DNA of 64,000 nt from Paulinella micropora (Eukaryota > Cercozoa > Imbricatea > Euglyphida), in assembly GCA_009731375.1 (NCBI GenBank), contig BJOX01000027.1:564446-628445 (forward strand), in the 5' to 3' direction. How positions within the stretch are numbered: position 1 is the stretch's first letter; every line of letters begins with the position of its first letter. The translations under genes were made by a program, and so were the position numbers. This document shows positions 41,365-50,154 of the stretch, piece by piece. The notes under the pieces are model-generated. The model did no database searches, was not told where the DNA came from, and saw only the letters and a program-made list of their open reading frames with translations.

Positions 41365-42096
41365 TCATAACGATACCCAAACCATTAAGATTAATTGCTT
41401 AGTCATTTTCAAGTAAAACCTGAATACGTTGTTTGAATTAGTGGACAATGTTTTACCATACTCAAACCCGCTTCCATCATAGATAACAGAACCAAAAGAA
41501 ATTTCGTTGGCTGTGTATATTTCTTGAAGCACATGATTGTCACCTTCATTCACTAAATCCGATTGAAGGTATAAAGTTTTTTCGCCAGTTAGAATAATTA
41601 CATTCGGCGATTTAATAGTATTATTGGCGAAGAAATATGTTGAGTTTCTATCAAATCCCATAACCTCATGAATACGTGTATCAGCATCAAATATAAACCG
41701 TGGTTGAATACCTCCGTTATTTGAAACACTGAATGTTAATTTGCCGTCCTCTGGTTCTATGTTGGTATTGTTGCTTGAGACAACATAAGTATAGTCATTC
41801 GGACCTTCTGCCGTCAATATCTCAGACAACTTATTTTTTAAGTTGTTCATTGTGTAGTTTCCCTCAGGTATCGTAATTAAAGCCTCATATCCGTCTTCGG
41901 ATAATGTAAAAGTATTATATGGTGAAGCCACAGAGTAATACGATTTTGGAATGTAAATGTGTAATATTTTACAATGTGTGGGATTGTCTAGTCCCTTCAT
42001 ATTGACTTCGTGTGTAAAGTCGCTGTCTGTTCCCGTTATTCTATTTTTACTATTTATGTAATAGATGGAACTTGACCGACCGCCTTTGTACTCCAT
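41365..42096 (-). CDS. Penton (minor capsid, single jelly roll) protein, C-terminus frameshifted
   Basis: 243 codons starting MEYKGGRSSSIYYINSKNRI. The pattern Ser-x-x-x-x-Tyr-Ile-Asn-Ser-Lys-Asn-Arg, then SDFTHEV, CKILHIYIPKSYYSV, NTFTL and ITIPEGNYTMNNL is the conserved N-terminal half of PLV/virophage penton proteins. Near 41420 the frame is lost: the expected end (NLNGLGIVMTLLVYRE) is readable in another frame to ~41335. It builds the vertex capsomers together with the major capsid protein. Confidence 0.8.
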   Translation of the reverse strand: MEYKGGRSSSIYYINSKNRITGTDSDFTHEVNMKGLDNPTHCKILHIYIPKSYYSVASPYNTFTLSEDGYEALITIPEGNYTMNNLKNKLSEILTAEGPNDYTYVVSSNNTNIEPEDGKLTFSVSNNGGIQPRFIFDADTRIHEVMGFDRNSTYFFANNTIKSPNVIILTGEKTLYLQSDLVNEGDNHVLQEIYTANEISFGSVIYDGSGFEYGKTLSTNSNNVFRFYLKMTKQLILMVWVSL

Positions 42097-42158
42097 CGTA
42101 GGTGCTTTTTATAAATACCACCTACAACCTCAAAAATCTATATATTAGAAAATATCTT

Positions 42159-43075
42159 TTATATATATGTGTCAAAATGACCATAACCATTCTGTGCTTT
42201 TAATTTTTCCGCTTCTTCTTCTTTTAGGTCTGTGAAACCACTGGCAAATTTAAATTTAATACCTTTTGCCCGCTCCATTAGAAACCTCATACTATGCCAA
42301 CCACACGTGTCTGATGTGTCTGATTGTTGTTTTACTTGATTAACCTTCATTAATAAATAACTATCGGGGTGGCTTCGGTCGATTAGTTGTTTCATTTGTT
42401 GTTGAAAGTCTTCCGTCGGCTCGTAAAGGGCTAATGGGTCATACACTTCAACACTCCTGTCTTTATCTAGACTTATCCATACGGCTATCCAATGAGACCC
42501 TGCTTGCTTGTGATTGTCCAAATTCATAATAAATCCGTATCGCTTTCTGCTTCCGGGCTTCAACTTATAGATTTCATCACTGGCTATTGCTCCGAGATAC
42601 CATCCATATTTTTTCATTATGTCGTCTATTTCATTAGTCATTAAACCGCGACCCTCACCCTGTTGTTCCTCTGGTTGCTGTGGCTTCTCTGGCTGTGGCT
42701 CCTCTGGCTGTGGCTCCTCTGGCTGTTGCTCTGGTTGCTGTTGCTCTGGTTGCTGTGGCTGTGGTTGCTCTGGTTGCGGTTGCTCTGGTTGCGGTTGCTC
42801 TGGTTGCTGTTCATTTCTATATTTATTTATAAGAGCATTAACATAATCTTTTTTTTTCATTGAATGAACCCATTCTTTTCGTGATAAATACTTTTTAATG
42901 TTTTTTACGGAAAACACTTTATTAATCAAATCTTCTAAACCAGTTCCCGTTTGTAATCCCAAATATTCTGCGAGTTTCTTTTTTACTTCGTCCTTCTTTT
43001 GTCCAACATCTATTTTATGTTCTACAATTTTGTCTATTATCCATGATGCCCTTTGGTTCCAACCTTTAACATCGT
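42159..43075 (-). CDS. Adenain/Ulp1-like maturation protease, C-terminal part of a larger protein
   Basis: The open frame covers at least 267 codons from MGLQTGTGLEDL and extends further upstream in frame to ~43075. A Gln/Pro/Glu repeat (residues ~51-101) precedes a Ulp1/adenovirus-protease-like domain with His157 (GSHWIAVWI), Asp175 (VEVYDPLA) and Cys220 (DTCGWHSMRF), the expected order His-Asp-Cys. It cleaves capsid precursors during maturation. The upstream sequence is in phase with 43078-44023 apart from one frameshift and one TAG, so the protease was the end of a ~620-residue protein. The Gln/Pro repeat encodes long frames on the plus strand that are shadows. Confidence 0.8.
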
Positions 43076-44023
43076 GGCCTTCATTTTAAGTTTATCCCTT
43101 AATGCTTCACCAAGAATTTTAATGGTAAATTTTTTCTCAACATTACTATTTGACAATCCATTTTTCAACATTAATCTGTATTTAGCCTCCTCTAGTTGGT
43201 TTCCTATATTTTTATTTAATGCTTCTTGTGCTCGTAGCATTTTTTTTATATCATCTATTGTTATTTGTTGCTTTTCTGCTATACTTTGTATTTTACTAGG
43301 TTCCCAATTATCTATATATGCTTGAGTAAAAACTCCAGAATTTATGATTAATTTTTTATCGTCTTGAAATTCTTTATTTGGCTTAACTTTTACCTATGGC
43401 TGTGCCTGTTGTTCTTGTGGCTGTCCCTGCTGTGGTGGCATAATGTATTGATATTGAATAGGTGGTAATGCTTGTATCCTATTTTTTCTATCTTCTTCAT
43501 ATTTTACATCTTCTATGCGTTTTTGCTCCCTTCTTAGTTCTCTGTTTTTTTGTTCTTGTCGTTCCTTGATATCGGATAGTTCATTGCGGTGTATCCTTGC
43601 CAACTCATCACGCCTTTCCTTAGTATCTGCGTCTACGCGACGCTCTTGCCTCTTCTTCTCCTCTTCTAAATCCTCCCTTGCTTTCTTTTCTTTTTTCTTT
43701 ATATACTCAAAACCCTCATACTTTTCCTTTCTGAGTTTGTCTAAGTGGTCATTAATGGCTGTTCTCGTATTCTGCTCAATCTCCGACAGGCTTTGAACTT
43801 TTCTTAAATCCTCCTTCTTTTCTTTTTTCTTTGCTTTTGGTCTGCTTAAGTATTTCATAAAAAGTTTAACGATTTGAAGTGTGCTCATATCATTTGTCTT
43901 TTTACCGAAATTAAGATAATATTTTTTACCCTTCTGGATAATATACGGTTTCCCGCTTTTATTTCTATGAACCCGCGGTGGACGGACTTTTGCCCTTTTC
44001 ACATTTTTAGTCTTACCGACCAT
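43076..44023 (-). pseudogene. N-terminal region of the protease fusion protein
   Basis: Starts MVGKTKNVKRAKVRPPRVHR then SGKPYIIQKGKKYYLNFGKK, a basic motif seen at the start of PLV and giant-virus virion proteins. A ~120-residue Lys/Glu/Arg coiled coil and a Pro/Gln tail (QYIMPPQQGQPQEQQ) follow, then TAG (43394-43396). The same frame continues VKVKPNKEFQDDKKL through LEEAKYRLMLKNGLSN to a frameshift at ~43070, after which the protease frame takes over. Probably a scaffold or core protein fused to its own protease. TCAATATACA abuts the ATG. Confidence 0.65.
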
Positions 44024-44033
44024 TGTATATTGA
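44024..44033 (-). promoter_or_regulatory. Start-proximal TCAATATACA motif (protease fusion gene)
   Basis: It directly precedes the minus-strand ATG at 44023 and has the same core as the other starts. Confidence 0.5.
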
Positions 44034-44071
44034 CAAAAATATTTTCAATTCGTTTATATCAAATATCTTCA

Positions 44072-44395
44072 TTAAAACTTCAAAGCCCCACGTCCGCTCT
44101 GCCTACCATATCCTAGTTTTGATGCTACAGCACTAACACTACCAGCGTAAGGTGCCCCGACGCTACTTAATGCTCCCGCAGTCCTAGAGATTAACTTATT
44201 ATTGCGAAGAAATTTATCAACGGCAAAGGCCGTTTTCCCAACTTTTTGCCAGTTGATTTTACCGCCAGCCTGTCCCTTGCCTCCTTGCTTCTTCTTGCGA
44301 CCAGTCTTCTTTTTGCCTCCAGCCATTGTGCTTGAGTTAATAGTTCGTTTGCCGATTGTTGGAATGACTTCAACACGAGTTGTTTTCACTACCAT
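44072..44395 (-). CDS. Small basic virion protein (core or membrane-active type)
   Basis: About 107 residues from ATG at 44395 (MVVKTTRVEV); MAGGKKKTGRKKKQ at 44326 is an alternative start. A Gly/Lys-rich basic segment is followed by a hydrophobic Gly/Ala/Ser-rich half with VGKTAFAVDKFLRNNKLIS and a C-terminal LGYGRQSGRGALKF. Small basic proteins of this build recur in PLVs and resemble adenovirus core/pVI-like proteins in composition; homology is not shown. It lies between the ATPase and protease genes. Confidence 0.6.
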   Translation of the reverse strand: MVVKTTRVEVIPTIGKRTINSSTMAGGKKKTGRKKKQGGKGQAGGKINWQKVGKTAFAVDKFLRNNKLISRTAGALSSVGAPYAGSVSAVASKLGYGRQSGRGALKF

Positions 44396-44456
44396 TATAA
44401 TAGAAAGATTTAAAAAATCTTTCAGCAAAAAATTAAAAAATAATTATATAACAATA

Positions 44457-45274
44457 TTATAAAAATTTTAATGAGAAATTCTTCCGTAATTGATCATCAA
44501 CACTTGAGACATAAAGAAAATTAAATCTCTCCTTTGTTGCTTCGTGATACTTTTGAAGAAAATAATCAAAATCAAAAGATAAGTCTAAGTGTTTATACAC
44601 GAGTTCCATTTTATCCTGAGACTGGCCCGGAAAGATTAACAAATAATCTAACTGCTTAATTGCTTCTGGTCTAAGGTCGTTTAAATACTGGGTTGACATA
44701 ATAACCTTACTTTTATAGTGTCTGTTCTTTTTTAACAAATCACTTACGGACTTGTCTCTTAATCCACTTCCTAAATCATCCAAAACAAAAACAACCTCTG
44801 GTGAAATATACTTACTTGGTCTCTCTTTCTTCTTACCTCCTTCTTCTTTTTTCTTTTCCTTTCCGAAATAAAGAAATTTGGTTTCTCTATTTCCTCTTCG
44901 TCCTGTTTTATTTCTCCTTCGTGTTGCTCGTCATGTCTGTTCAGTTTGTCAAGTTCATAGTCTATCACATTTACACCATCTGATTTAAGAAAGGTATATA
45001 TTGCCATCGGGTTGCCTCTGTTCTTAAAGTGCTTTACCATTGCTTTATAAATGTAGTCCTTGTGAATTGTTGAAGCAATAATGACAATACGGGTCTTTCT
45101 GTCGGTTGTCCTTTTCAGTATTTCAAAGAGTGCTGTCGTTTTCCCGCTCTTCTTACGGGCGAGTAGAAATATATTTGAATAAGGCTCGTTGAATAATTTA
45201 TAACCTTTTGCTTTTTTGTTTCCATCACCCTCTTGTTTTACAGCACGAACTTTAACATTGTTAATCTTCATCAT
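44457..45274 (-). pseudogene. FtsK/HerA-type genome-packaging ATPase, one frameshift
   Basis: The first frame (45274 leftwards) starts MMKINNVKVRAVKQ and has Walker A LLARKKSGKTT (Lys45), with Ala/Arg in place of the first Gly. Within an A/G-rich stretch near 44860 the frame shifts. In the second frame VVFVLDDLGSGLRDKSVSD carries Walker B (two Asp), then SKVIMSTQYLNDL (sensor-like Ser-Thr-Gln) to the end KNFSLKFL. About 270 codons, normal for PLV A32-like ATPases. It pumps DNA into the capsid. AATAATATACG abuts the ATG. The shift sits in a run-rich region and could be a sequencing error. Confidence 0.8.
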
Positions 45275-45285
45275 CGTATATTATT
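45275..45285 (-). promoter_or_regulatory. Start-proximal AATAATATACG motif (ATPase)
   Basis: It directly abuts the ATPase ATG and is nearly identical to the motif before the lipase gene of element A. Confidence 0.55.
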
Positions 45286-45327
45286 AAGCAAGAAATAGTC
45301 ATGAATTTCTAAATTCATACATTGTTG

Positions 45328-45687
45328 CTATGCAACGAATTCTAAGCATATGACAATTCGGGCTGCTAAATTTCCTGTGTCAATATTTCCGCTGTCAGTT
45401 TCAACTTTAAATGTATATTGTCCGTCGCTCCATCCAACAACACCCAAATTATAACCGAGATTTGAAATGTTTGCTGTGGTGCTGTCCGCAAATGTTCCAA
45501 TAATTCCAATTCTATCCATGTAAAGAATTCTGGTTTTTGTCTCTGTCTGGTCGTTCATATAGTGGATAAATTTTACATTCATTTTGGTGGGTGTGAATGG
45601 CATTTGAATATTTTTATTAAATGTTTTGCTTCCTCCAGCAAAATCATTGCTCAGAAAAATAATCTTTTGGTATTTATAGTCAGCCAT
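45328..45687 (-). CDS. Small beta-rich protein, probable virion component
   Basis: 119 residues, starting MADYKYQKIIFLSNDFAGG and ending ARIVICLEFVA. Alternating hydrophobic strands, no Cys-rich or transmembrane segment. It sits immediately upstream of the ATPase in the minus-strand structural cluster and is intact. No family is recognised with certainty. Its start codon overlaps that of the divergent gene at 45686 by two bases; the motif CTAATATAG lies 11 bases upstream of its ATG, inside that other gene. Confidence 0.6.
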   Translation of the reverse strand: MADYKYQKIIFLSNDFAGGSKTFNKNIQMPFTPTKMNVKFIHYMNDQTETKTRILYMDRIGIIGTFADSTTANISNLGYNLGVVGWSDGQYTFKVETDSGNIDTGNLAARIVICLEFVA

Positions 45688-45952
45688 GATGTCCTCTATA
45701 TTAGTGCTAATAAACTTTTTATTAATTAATATTTCTGCTCGGACTGCCTGCGACTTTTACTCGCGGGTAAGCGAAAAAAAGAATGAGAGTTGTGCTTATT
45801 GTATAAAGCAAGGGGTAGATACAGGTTTTAAGTGTGTTTTCATAAATAACGGAAATAATATGTGTCGTAGTTTTGATGAGGCTTTGCCTTTAATGTGTGC
45901 GGGTGATAATAGATGGTATATGACACATACCTATGAATGTTCATTTCTTTGA
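45686..45952 (+). CDS. Small secreted Cys-rich protein
   Basis: 88 residues. A hydrophobic signal-like start (SSILVLINFLLINISARTA) is followed by a mature domain with seven Cys residues in CDFYSRV, SCAYCIKQGVDTGFKCVF, NNMCRSF, LMCAGD and YECSF. The arrangement loosely recalls PSI-type disulfide domains; no family is claimed. It is the only plus-strand gene in the structural half. Its stop lies in palindromic module copy 5, convergent with the next gene. It may act at the host surface or in the secretory pathway. Confidence 0.6.
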   Translation: MMSSILVLINFLLINISARTACDFYSRVSEKKNESCAYCIKQGVDTGFKCVFINNGNNMCRSFDEALPLMCAGDNRWYMTHTYECSFL

Positions 45953-46066
45953 TATTTGAGAATTTCACTTCGTGCTTCGCACTCTCGCTTATTCTCAAAC
46001 ATCGTTTTTATACTTTAATGGTGGACGATGTTTTACGAAGGCACGAAGTGCATGAGTAAAATATCA
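45949..46066. repeat. Intergenic palindromic module, copy 5
   Basis: TTTGATATTTGAGAATTTCA on the left with a GAGAAT...ATTCTC hairpin; inner arms CAAACATCGT and ACGATGTTTT. The right half forms TTTTAC...GTAAAA, another compensatory variant, and ends AAAATATCA. Stop codons of the two convergent genes lie in its two outer edges, as expected of a bidirectional 3'-end signal. Confidence 0.8.
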
Positions 46067-46375
46067 TTTCTTACTTGAAGAAGGCGATGGAAGGCAAATT
46101 CCTATGAGTAAGGTCAAAATACCGACATAAGTGTTAGCAACCTCACAAGGTAAGTTCTTTTCAGATAGCCTCACGATACAAAGGGTTATAATGGCAATAA
46201 TGATACCCATTTGAAATAAGTATTTAATAAGTCGGCTGTCGGTTGGTCTGTTTTTTATACAACAACAATTCCAGTTATCTTCCAATTCGTGCTCTACTTT
46301 TTTTTCCTCAGTCTTTAGTTCAACTTCAAGAACACGAGACTTTAATTCGGGAGTTAGTTCGCCATCCATATCCAT
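46064..46375 (-). CDS. Small membrane protein with two C-terminal transmembrane segments
   Basis: 103 residues from ATG at 46375 (MDMDGELTPELKSRVLEVEL); the open frame extends further upstream but that part looks non-viral. An acidic helical N-terminus is followed by CCCIKNRP, then hydrophobic segments MGIIIAIITLCIVRL and YVGILTLLIGICL. Small two-helix membrane proteins are usual in PLVs; a holin-like or inner-membrane role is possible but unproven. It is the last viral gene on the right. Confidence 0.6.
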   Translation of the reverse strand: MDMDGELTPELKSRVLEVELKTEEKKVEHELEDNWNCCCIKNRPTDSRLIKYLFQMGIIIAIITLCIVRLSEKNLPCEVANTYVGILTLLIGICLPSPSSSKK

Positions 46376-46569
46376 AATAGGTGGTGCAAAGCTTCCCGGC
46401 GTTTGTAGAAGTTGTGGGGAGAAAAAATGGGCCGGCCTGACATTTAGAATTGAGCACCGCAAAACCTGTCAAAACCTTTTTCGGGCTGGTGCATTTATAC
46501 GTTACTGCCACTATTTGTTTTTAAGTGGTGTTGTGGGGAGTAGTGGGTAGAATTTTGGAGACCCTCACA

Positions 46570-46660
46570 AAACACCTGAAAACACTTACCCAAAGTGTGC
46601 TGACTTGAGACACTCTCTGGTACCTTGATTTTTGAGACACTCTCTGGTACTCTTGTTCAA
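46570..46660. repeat. Short tandem repeat before host gene
   Basis: GAGACACTCTCTGGTAC occurs twice, at about 46608 and 46635, some 75-105 bases before the ATG of the next gene. Confidence 0.6.
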
Positions 46661-46711
46661 GTCCAGCTCTACCATCACTTGTACATGTACATGTCTTTTG
46701 CTGTCCAGACC

Positions 46712-48548
46712 ATGCCTCCTCGTCGACGAACTGCGGACAAAAAAACCGAGGCGAAGGCGACTGGAGTGGAGCCGTCGATGGGGACAACCACTCAGGCATG
46801 GCCCGCGGAAAGCAACGAGGTGCAAGCCGCCCCTACCAACCCCTCGGAGCGCAAGGAGGAAGTCCCCGTCGCTGCTGCCTCTGAGGTGAAGGCACAAGAC
46901 GCCTCGCTGGAGGCGACTCTGGTGATGGTGCAAGTGGACGGTGACATCTTCCCCGCCCCCTTCGTGGTGATCGTTAAGCCTGAGGAAGAAGCAGCGGCTG
47001 CCATACTCCGCCATACCAAACTGCCTGAGGCCCACGCCACCGTCCAGCAGTTGGTTGTCGACTTGACTACTGCAGACTGCAACAAAATTCACTACGATGT
47101 ATATCATTTGTCCGTTGGTTTGCTCTCATGTCTGTTTTGCTCTAGGTTTCGACTCATCGGCCTAACAACCCCCTTGACTTCAAGGCCCAGAAGAGAAGCT
47201 GGGAGATCGTGGGAGAAGAGCGCATCGTGACTGGCAAGGAGGGGGGTGATAGGACGGTCACCATAACAGAGTTTGGCCTCAACCACGAACGCCACAAGCT
47301 GCCTACTTGTATCTATTTCATCAAGTATGGTACCACCAACGCAAGCAGCCGCGTCGACGCCTGGTCACATGAACGTACTCGTTTGTTTTTCGGCGTCATC
47401 GTCGAGGGGTTCATCAACTACAGCAACGGCCGCGACTACAAAATGTTCTGTGTTGCCTTTCGGGACGCGAAGGGGCAGCCTATGCAGGTTATGCAAATTA
47501 AGCCCGAGCAGGTGTGGAGTGTTGTGCCTGAGCACACACATGGTGAAGGCATGGGAGGAGATGGGGGAGAAGGGCGGTTTGGATCTCTTCAAAAAGGAGG
47601 CTGTCAGTGATCTGCTACTCGCGGTCAGCTCCAAGTACCTCCGCAAAATCAACGCTGTGGCGCAGTCAATCATCGGTGTTACTGACGGGGAGGCTATTGA
47701 TAGCGCCTTTCCGAAAGATACTAGTCCCGAGCAATTGAAGCAGCTGATCACCACCAAGGCGGAGTTGGCAGAGTTGAAGGGGAAGCTTGAGAAGGCAAAA
47801 AGAAAGGAAATCAAGCAGACGGAAAGCAACGATGATTTGCGAAAAGATGCCAAAAACCAAGCGTACCAGATTGAATGTTTGCAGGCGGCAGCAAATAAAG
47901 CGAATGCTGAGTTGGCTGGAGAAGCGCGTGCAACGTAACATCCCGTTGGAGGCTGAGCTTCTGCGAGTGCAGCGAGAGCGGGATGCACTGGCGACCAAGG
48001 TGCGAGAGCGGGATGCACTGGCGACCAAGGTGCGAAAGTGGGAGACGTTACCTAACAAACTGGAATACGCAAAAAATGTATCCATTTCGTCTTGTGTTTT
48101 GTGCTGATTCATTTTGTGTGTGCTGTGTAGGAGCAGGGCAAGGCAGTCAAGGCGAAGAAGGCCGCCTTGGCTGACCTTGAATCTGCGCAAGCTCGGGTGA
48201 CTGAGTTGGAAAATGCAATCAACGAGTTGGAAGCCAAGCACAAGGCCGAGGTGAAAAGCTCAACGCTGATCTCAGAACGGCGGAGAAGGGGGTCGCGACT
48301 TTCAAGGCTGAGTTCAATTCGTGCGAGAAGAAGTGTGCCAAGTTGGAGGGTCAAGTGGAGGCCCACAGAAGTGCCTACTATGTGATGCCTGTTTGTCTGT
48401 TTGTCTGTTTTGATTCATTTGCTTGTTGTAAGCGGCAAGCGCAGCAGACTCGACGAGGGCTCGCATGATGAAAGCAGCCAGGACACCGAGGAGAGTCCCG
48501 GCCCGCGTGTACGCCCCAGTCAGCAAAAGTGGCTTACGATTAAAATAG
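46712..48548 (+). CDS. Spliced host gene, basic N-terminus and long coiled coil; frame breaks
   Basis: Exon 1 46712-47098 starts MPPRRRTADKKTEAKATG and ends in NKIHYD. Intron 47099-47145 (GTATAT...CTCTAG, 47 bases) joins in phase to VSTHRPNNPLDFKAQKRSW, then a globular region (LPTCIYFIKYGTT, RTRLFFGVIVEGFINY, RDYKMFCVAFRDAKG). From ~47600 a coiled coil follows (EQLKQLITTKAELAELKGKL). Intron 48078-48130 and a probable one at ~48382-48435 precede a basic C-terminus. The frame changes near 47540, 47925 and 48256 without an obvious intron. Either the gene is decayed or the assembly has one-base errors. A 24-bp tandem duplication (GAGCGGGATGCACTGGCGAC) sits at ~47977. No family recognised. Confidence 0.55.
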
Positions 48549-48729
48549 CTAATATTTGTCGACACCGTGTGAAGTCAGTGTGGTCGTTGTGGTCAAAACT
48601 AAAAAGCCAAAATGTGAATGATATGTGTGACAAAAGCTGTGTAATTTTTCACAACCACAACTACCTCAATGCCTTCACACTGTGCATATTAATATTAATG
48701 ATTATGGTAATGACTTGTTGAAAATCTAA

Positions 48730-49300
48730 AGGTATTGTTTTTACAAATGATCAACTTGAACGATTTCTTTTTTCATGATTTATGTGATACTAGCTATTAA
48801 TTACAAAAATAAAAATAATATTTAATAATAAAATATAAATATAATAAAACTCATTAATGACTTTACGCAAACAAAGTTTTAATAAAATACTTGCCACTCG
48901 TAGAGTCTGAGTGGGAAACAGAAAAGATAGAATGAAAGTGGTATCAAAGATATAGAATAACAGGAACCAAAAGAAAGCGTAAAAAAGAAAAGAAAAGGTG
49001 GGGGGAAAAAAGCAACAAAAAAAANNNNNNNNNNAAAAAAAAAAAAGCAAGTATTATTAACAATTTTTTCTAAGTCAATTTAAGTCGGTGACCGGGCCAG
49101 CGGCATTGCTGTATTAATTATTTAGATTGATTCGAAAATAAAAAACAAATTTAGCAATATTGTCTAAGAAAAAGTGGCCTGTACAGTAAGCCACAATCAT
49201 GAAAAAATTATGTCCTACAGTCAGTGACAGGGAGGCCTAATAATAGCCCTGTTAGTACAAGTCAAAAATAAGGAGAAATGATTGTAGGGCCTCGTAATTA
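48730..49300. other. Unassigned AT-rich sequence with a gap
   Basis: Contains the N gap 49025-49034 inside an A-rich run. No gene, tRNA or repeat with another copy is seen. Confidence 0.4.
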
Positions 49301-49351
49301 ACCTAAAAGCAATGATACGCAAGATACCAAACAGGGGGAGACCTCACCACT

Positions 49352-49551
49352 CCTGCAGAATATCGTAAAGGCTCTCTCTGAGCAATTTCCCGCAACTTTT
49401 TTTCCTTTTCAGCTTTTTTCTGCTGCTTGTACTGCAAGTACTCCGCCATATCACCATCAGCTGCAGTGCCCTCCTCTTGCTCCAATCTGCGTCGCTTGGA
49501 TCCGGCAAGCTTTGCTTTTGCTTCCGCATCCTTTTGCCAACGAAACTTCAT
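49352..49551 (-). CDS. Possible host exon, charged helix
   Basis: ATG followed by KFRWQKDAEAKAKLAGSKRR, then MAEYLQYKQQKKAEKEKKL and REPLRYSAG, after which GGAGTG and GTGAGGTC offers a donor site. The charged helical composition and clean start suggest a first coding exon. No downstream exon was identified. Confidence 0.35.
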
Positions 49552-49574
49552 ATTCTTGGCTCCTTGCTCTTGAG

Positions 49575-49945
49575 GAGGATTTCGAAAAGTGACCGTTAGG
49601 AAAGCTACTGGTTTGAATTCAAATTTGAATATTGACGCTTGAGCTTTTCAAGCTTTTTAGATAAATATATAAATAAAATATTTACCAAATAGCATGTCCA
49701 TCCAACACTTTCCGGCTGAGTTCCATTCCAAAATATATCAATCATAATATAGCCGAAATGACAACAAAAGTGACTGTTAGAAAAGCTACTGGTTTGAATT
49801 CAAATTTGAATATTGATGCTTGAGCTTTTCAAACTTTTTGGATAAATAGATAAATAAAATATTTAGCAAATAGCATGTCCATCCGACACTTTTCGGCTGA
49901 GATCCATTCCAAAATATTTAGCAAACACATGCATCCCCCCCCCTC
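49575..49945. repeat. Partial direct copies of the foldback repeat
   Basis: GAAAGCTACTGGTTTGAATT with ~150 bp downstream (up to GGCTGAG[AT]TCCATTCCAAAA) occurs at ~49598 and ~49782. Both match the arms of the foldback at 50155-50989. Confidence 0.7.
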
Positions 49946-50154
49946 AGCATATGCGCACCCTGTTTGATGTTTGAGACACTGCCCTAAGAAAACTATTTGC
50001 ACACATTCCACAAACATTACATCAGTATCAACATCAAGCCTGGGGCTAGCTCCCATGCTAATAGGAGCTCCCAATTCCTCCTCGCTACCACAAACCATGA
50101 CTTATTCCGACAGGGTGCGAGAATGCGGGGGTAGGGGGGGGGGGNNNNNNNNNN

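Larger units (their letters stand above)
30940..46480. mobile_element. Element B: integrated Polinton/PLV with capsid module
   Basis: An AT-rich, intron-less gene island of ~15.5 kb. Replication genes lie left on the plus strand (AP2/zinc finger, Maverick-type PolB, two ExoX-C proteins). The morphogenesis genes lie right, almost all on the minus strand (fibre, major capsid protein, penton, protease, ATPase and three small proteins). This is the core set of Polinton-like viruses. An integrase is missing. Most genes contain frame breaks or stops, so the copy is decaying or badly assembled. The boundaries are approximate. Confidence 0.85.

Noticed and set aside
42619-42863. Cys/Gly/Ser- and Leu/Trp-rich plus-strand frames
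   Set aside because: Shadows of the Gln/Pro/Glu repeat of the protease gene on the minus strand.
15080-46560. Terminal inverted repeats bounding element A, element B or one composite element
   Set aside because: Edge sequences were compared by eye. Only matches of a few bases were found (for example GTCTGT near 15100 and, inverted, near 26475), not above chance.
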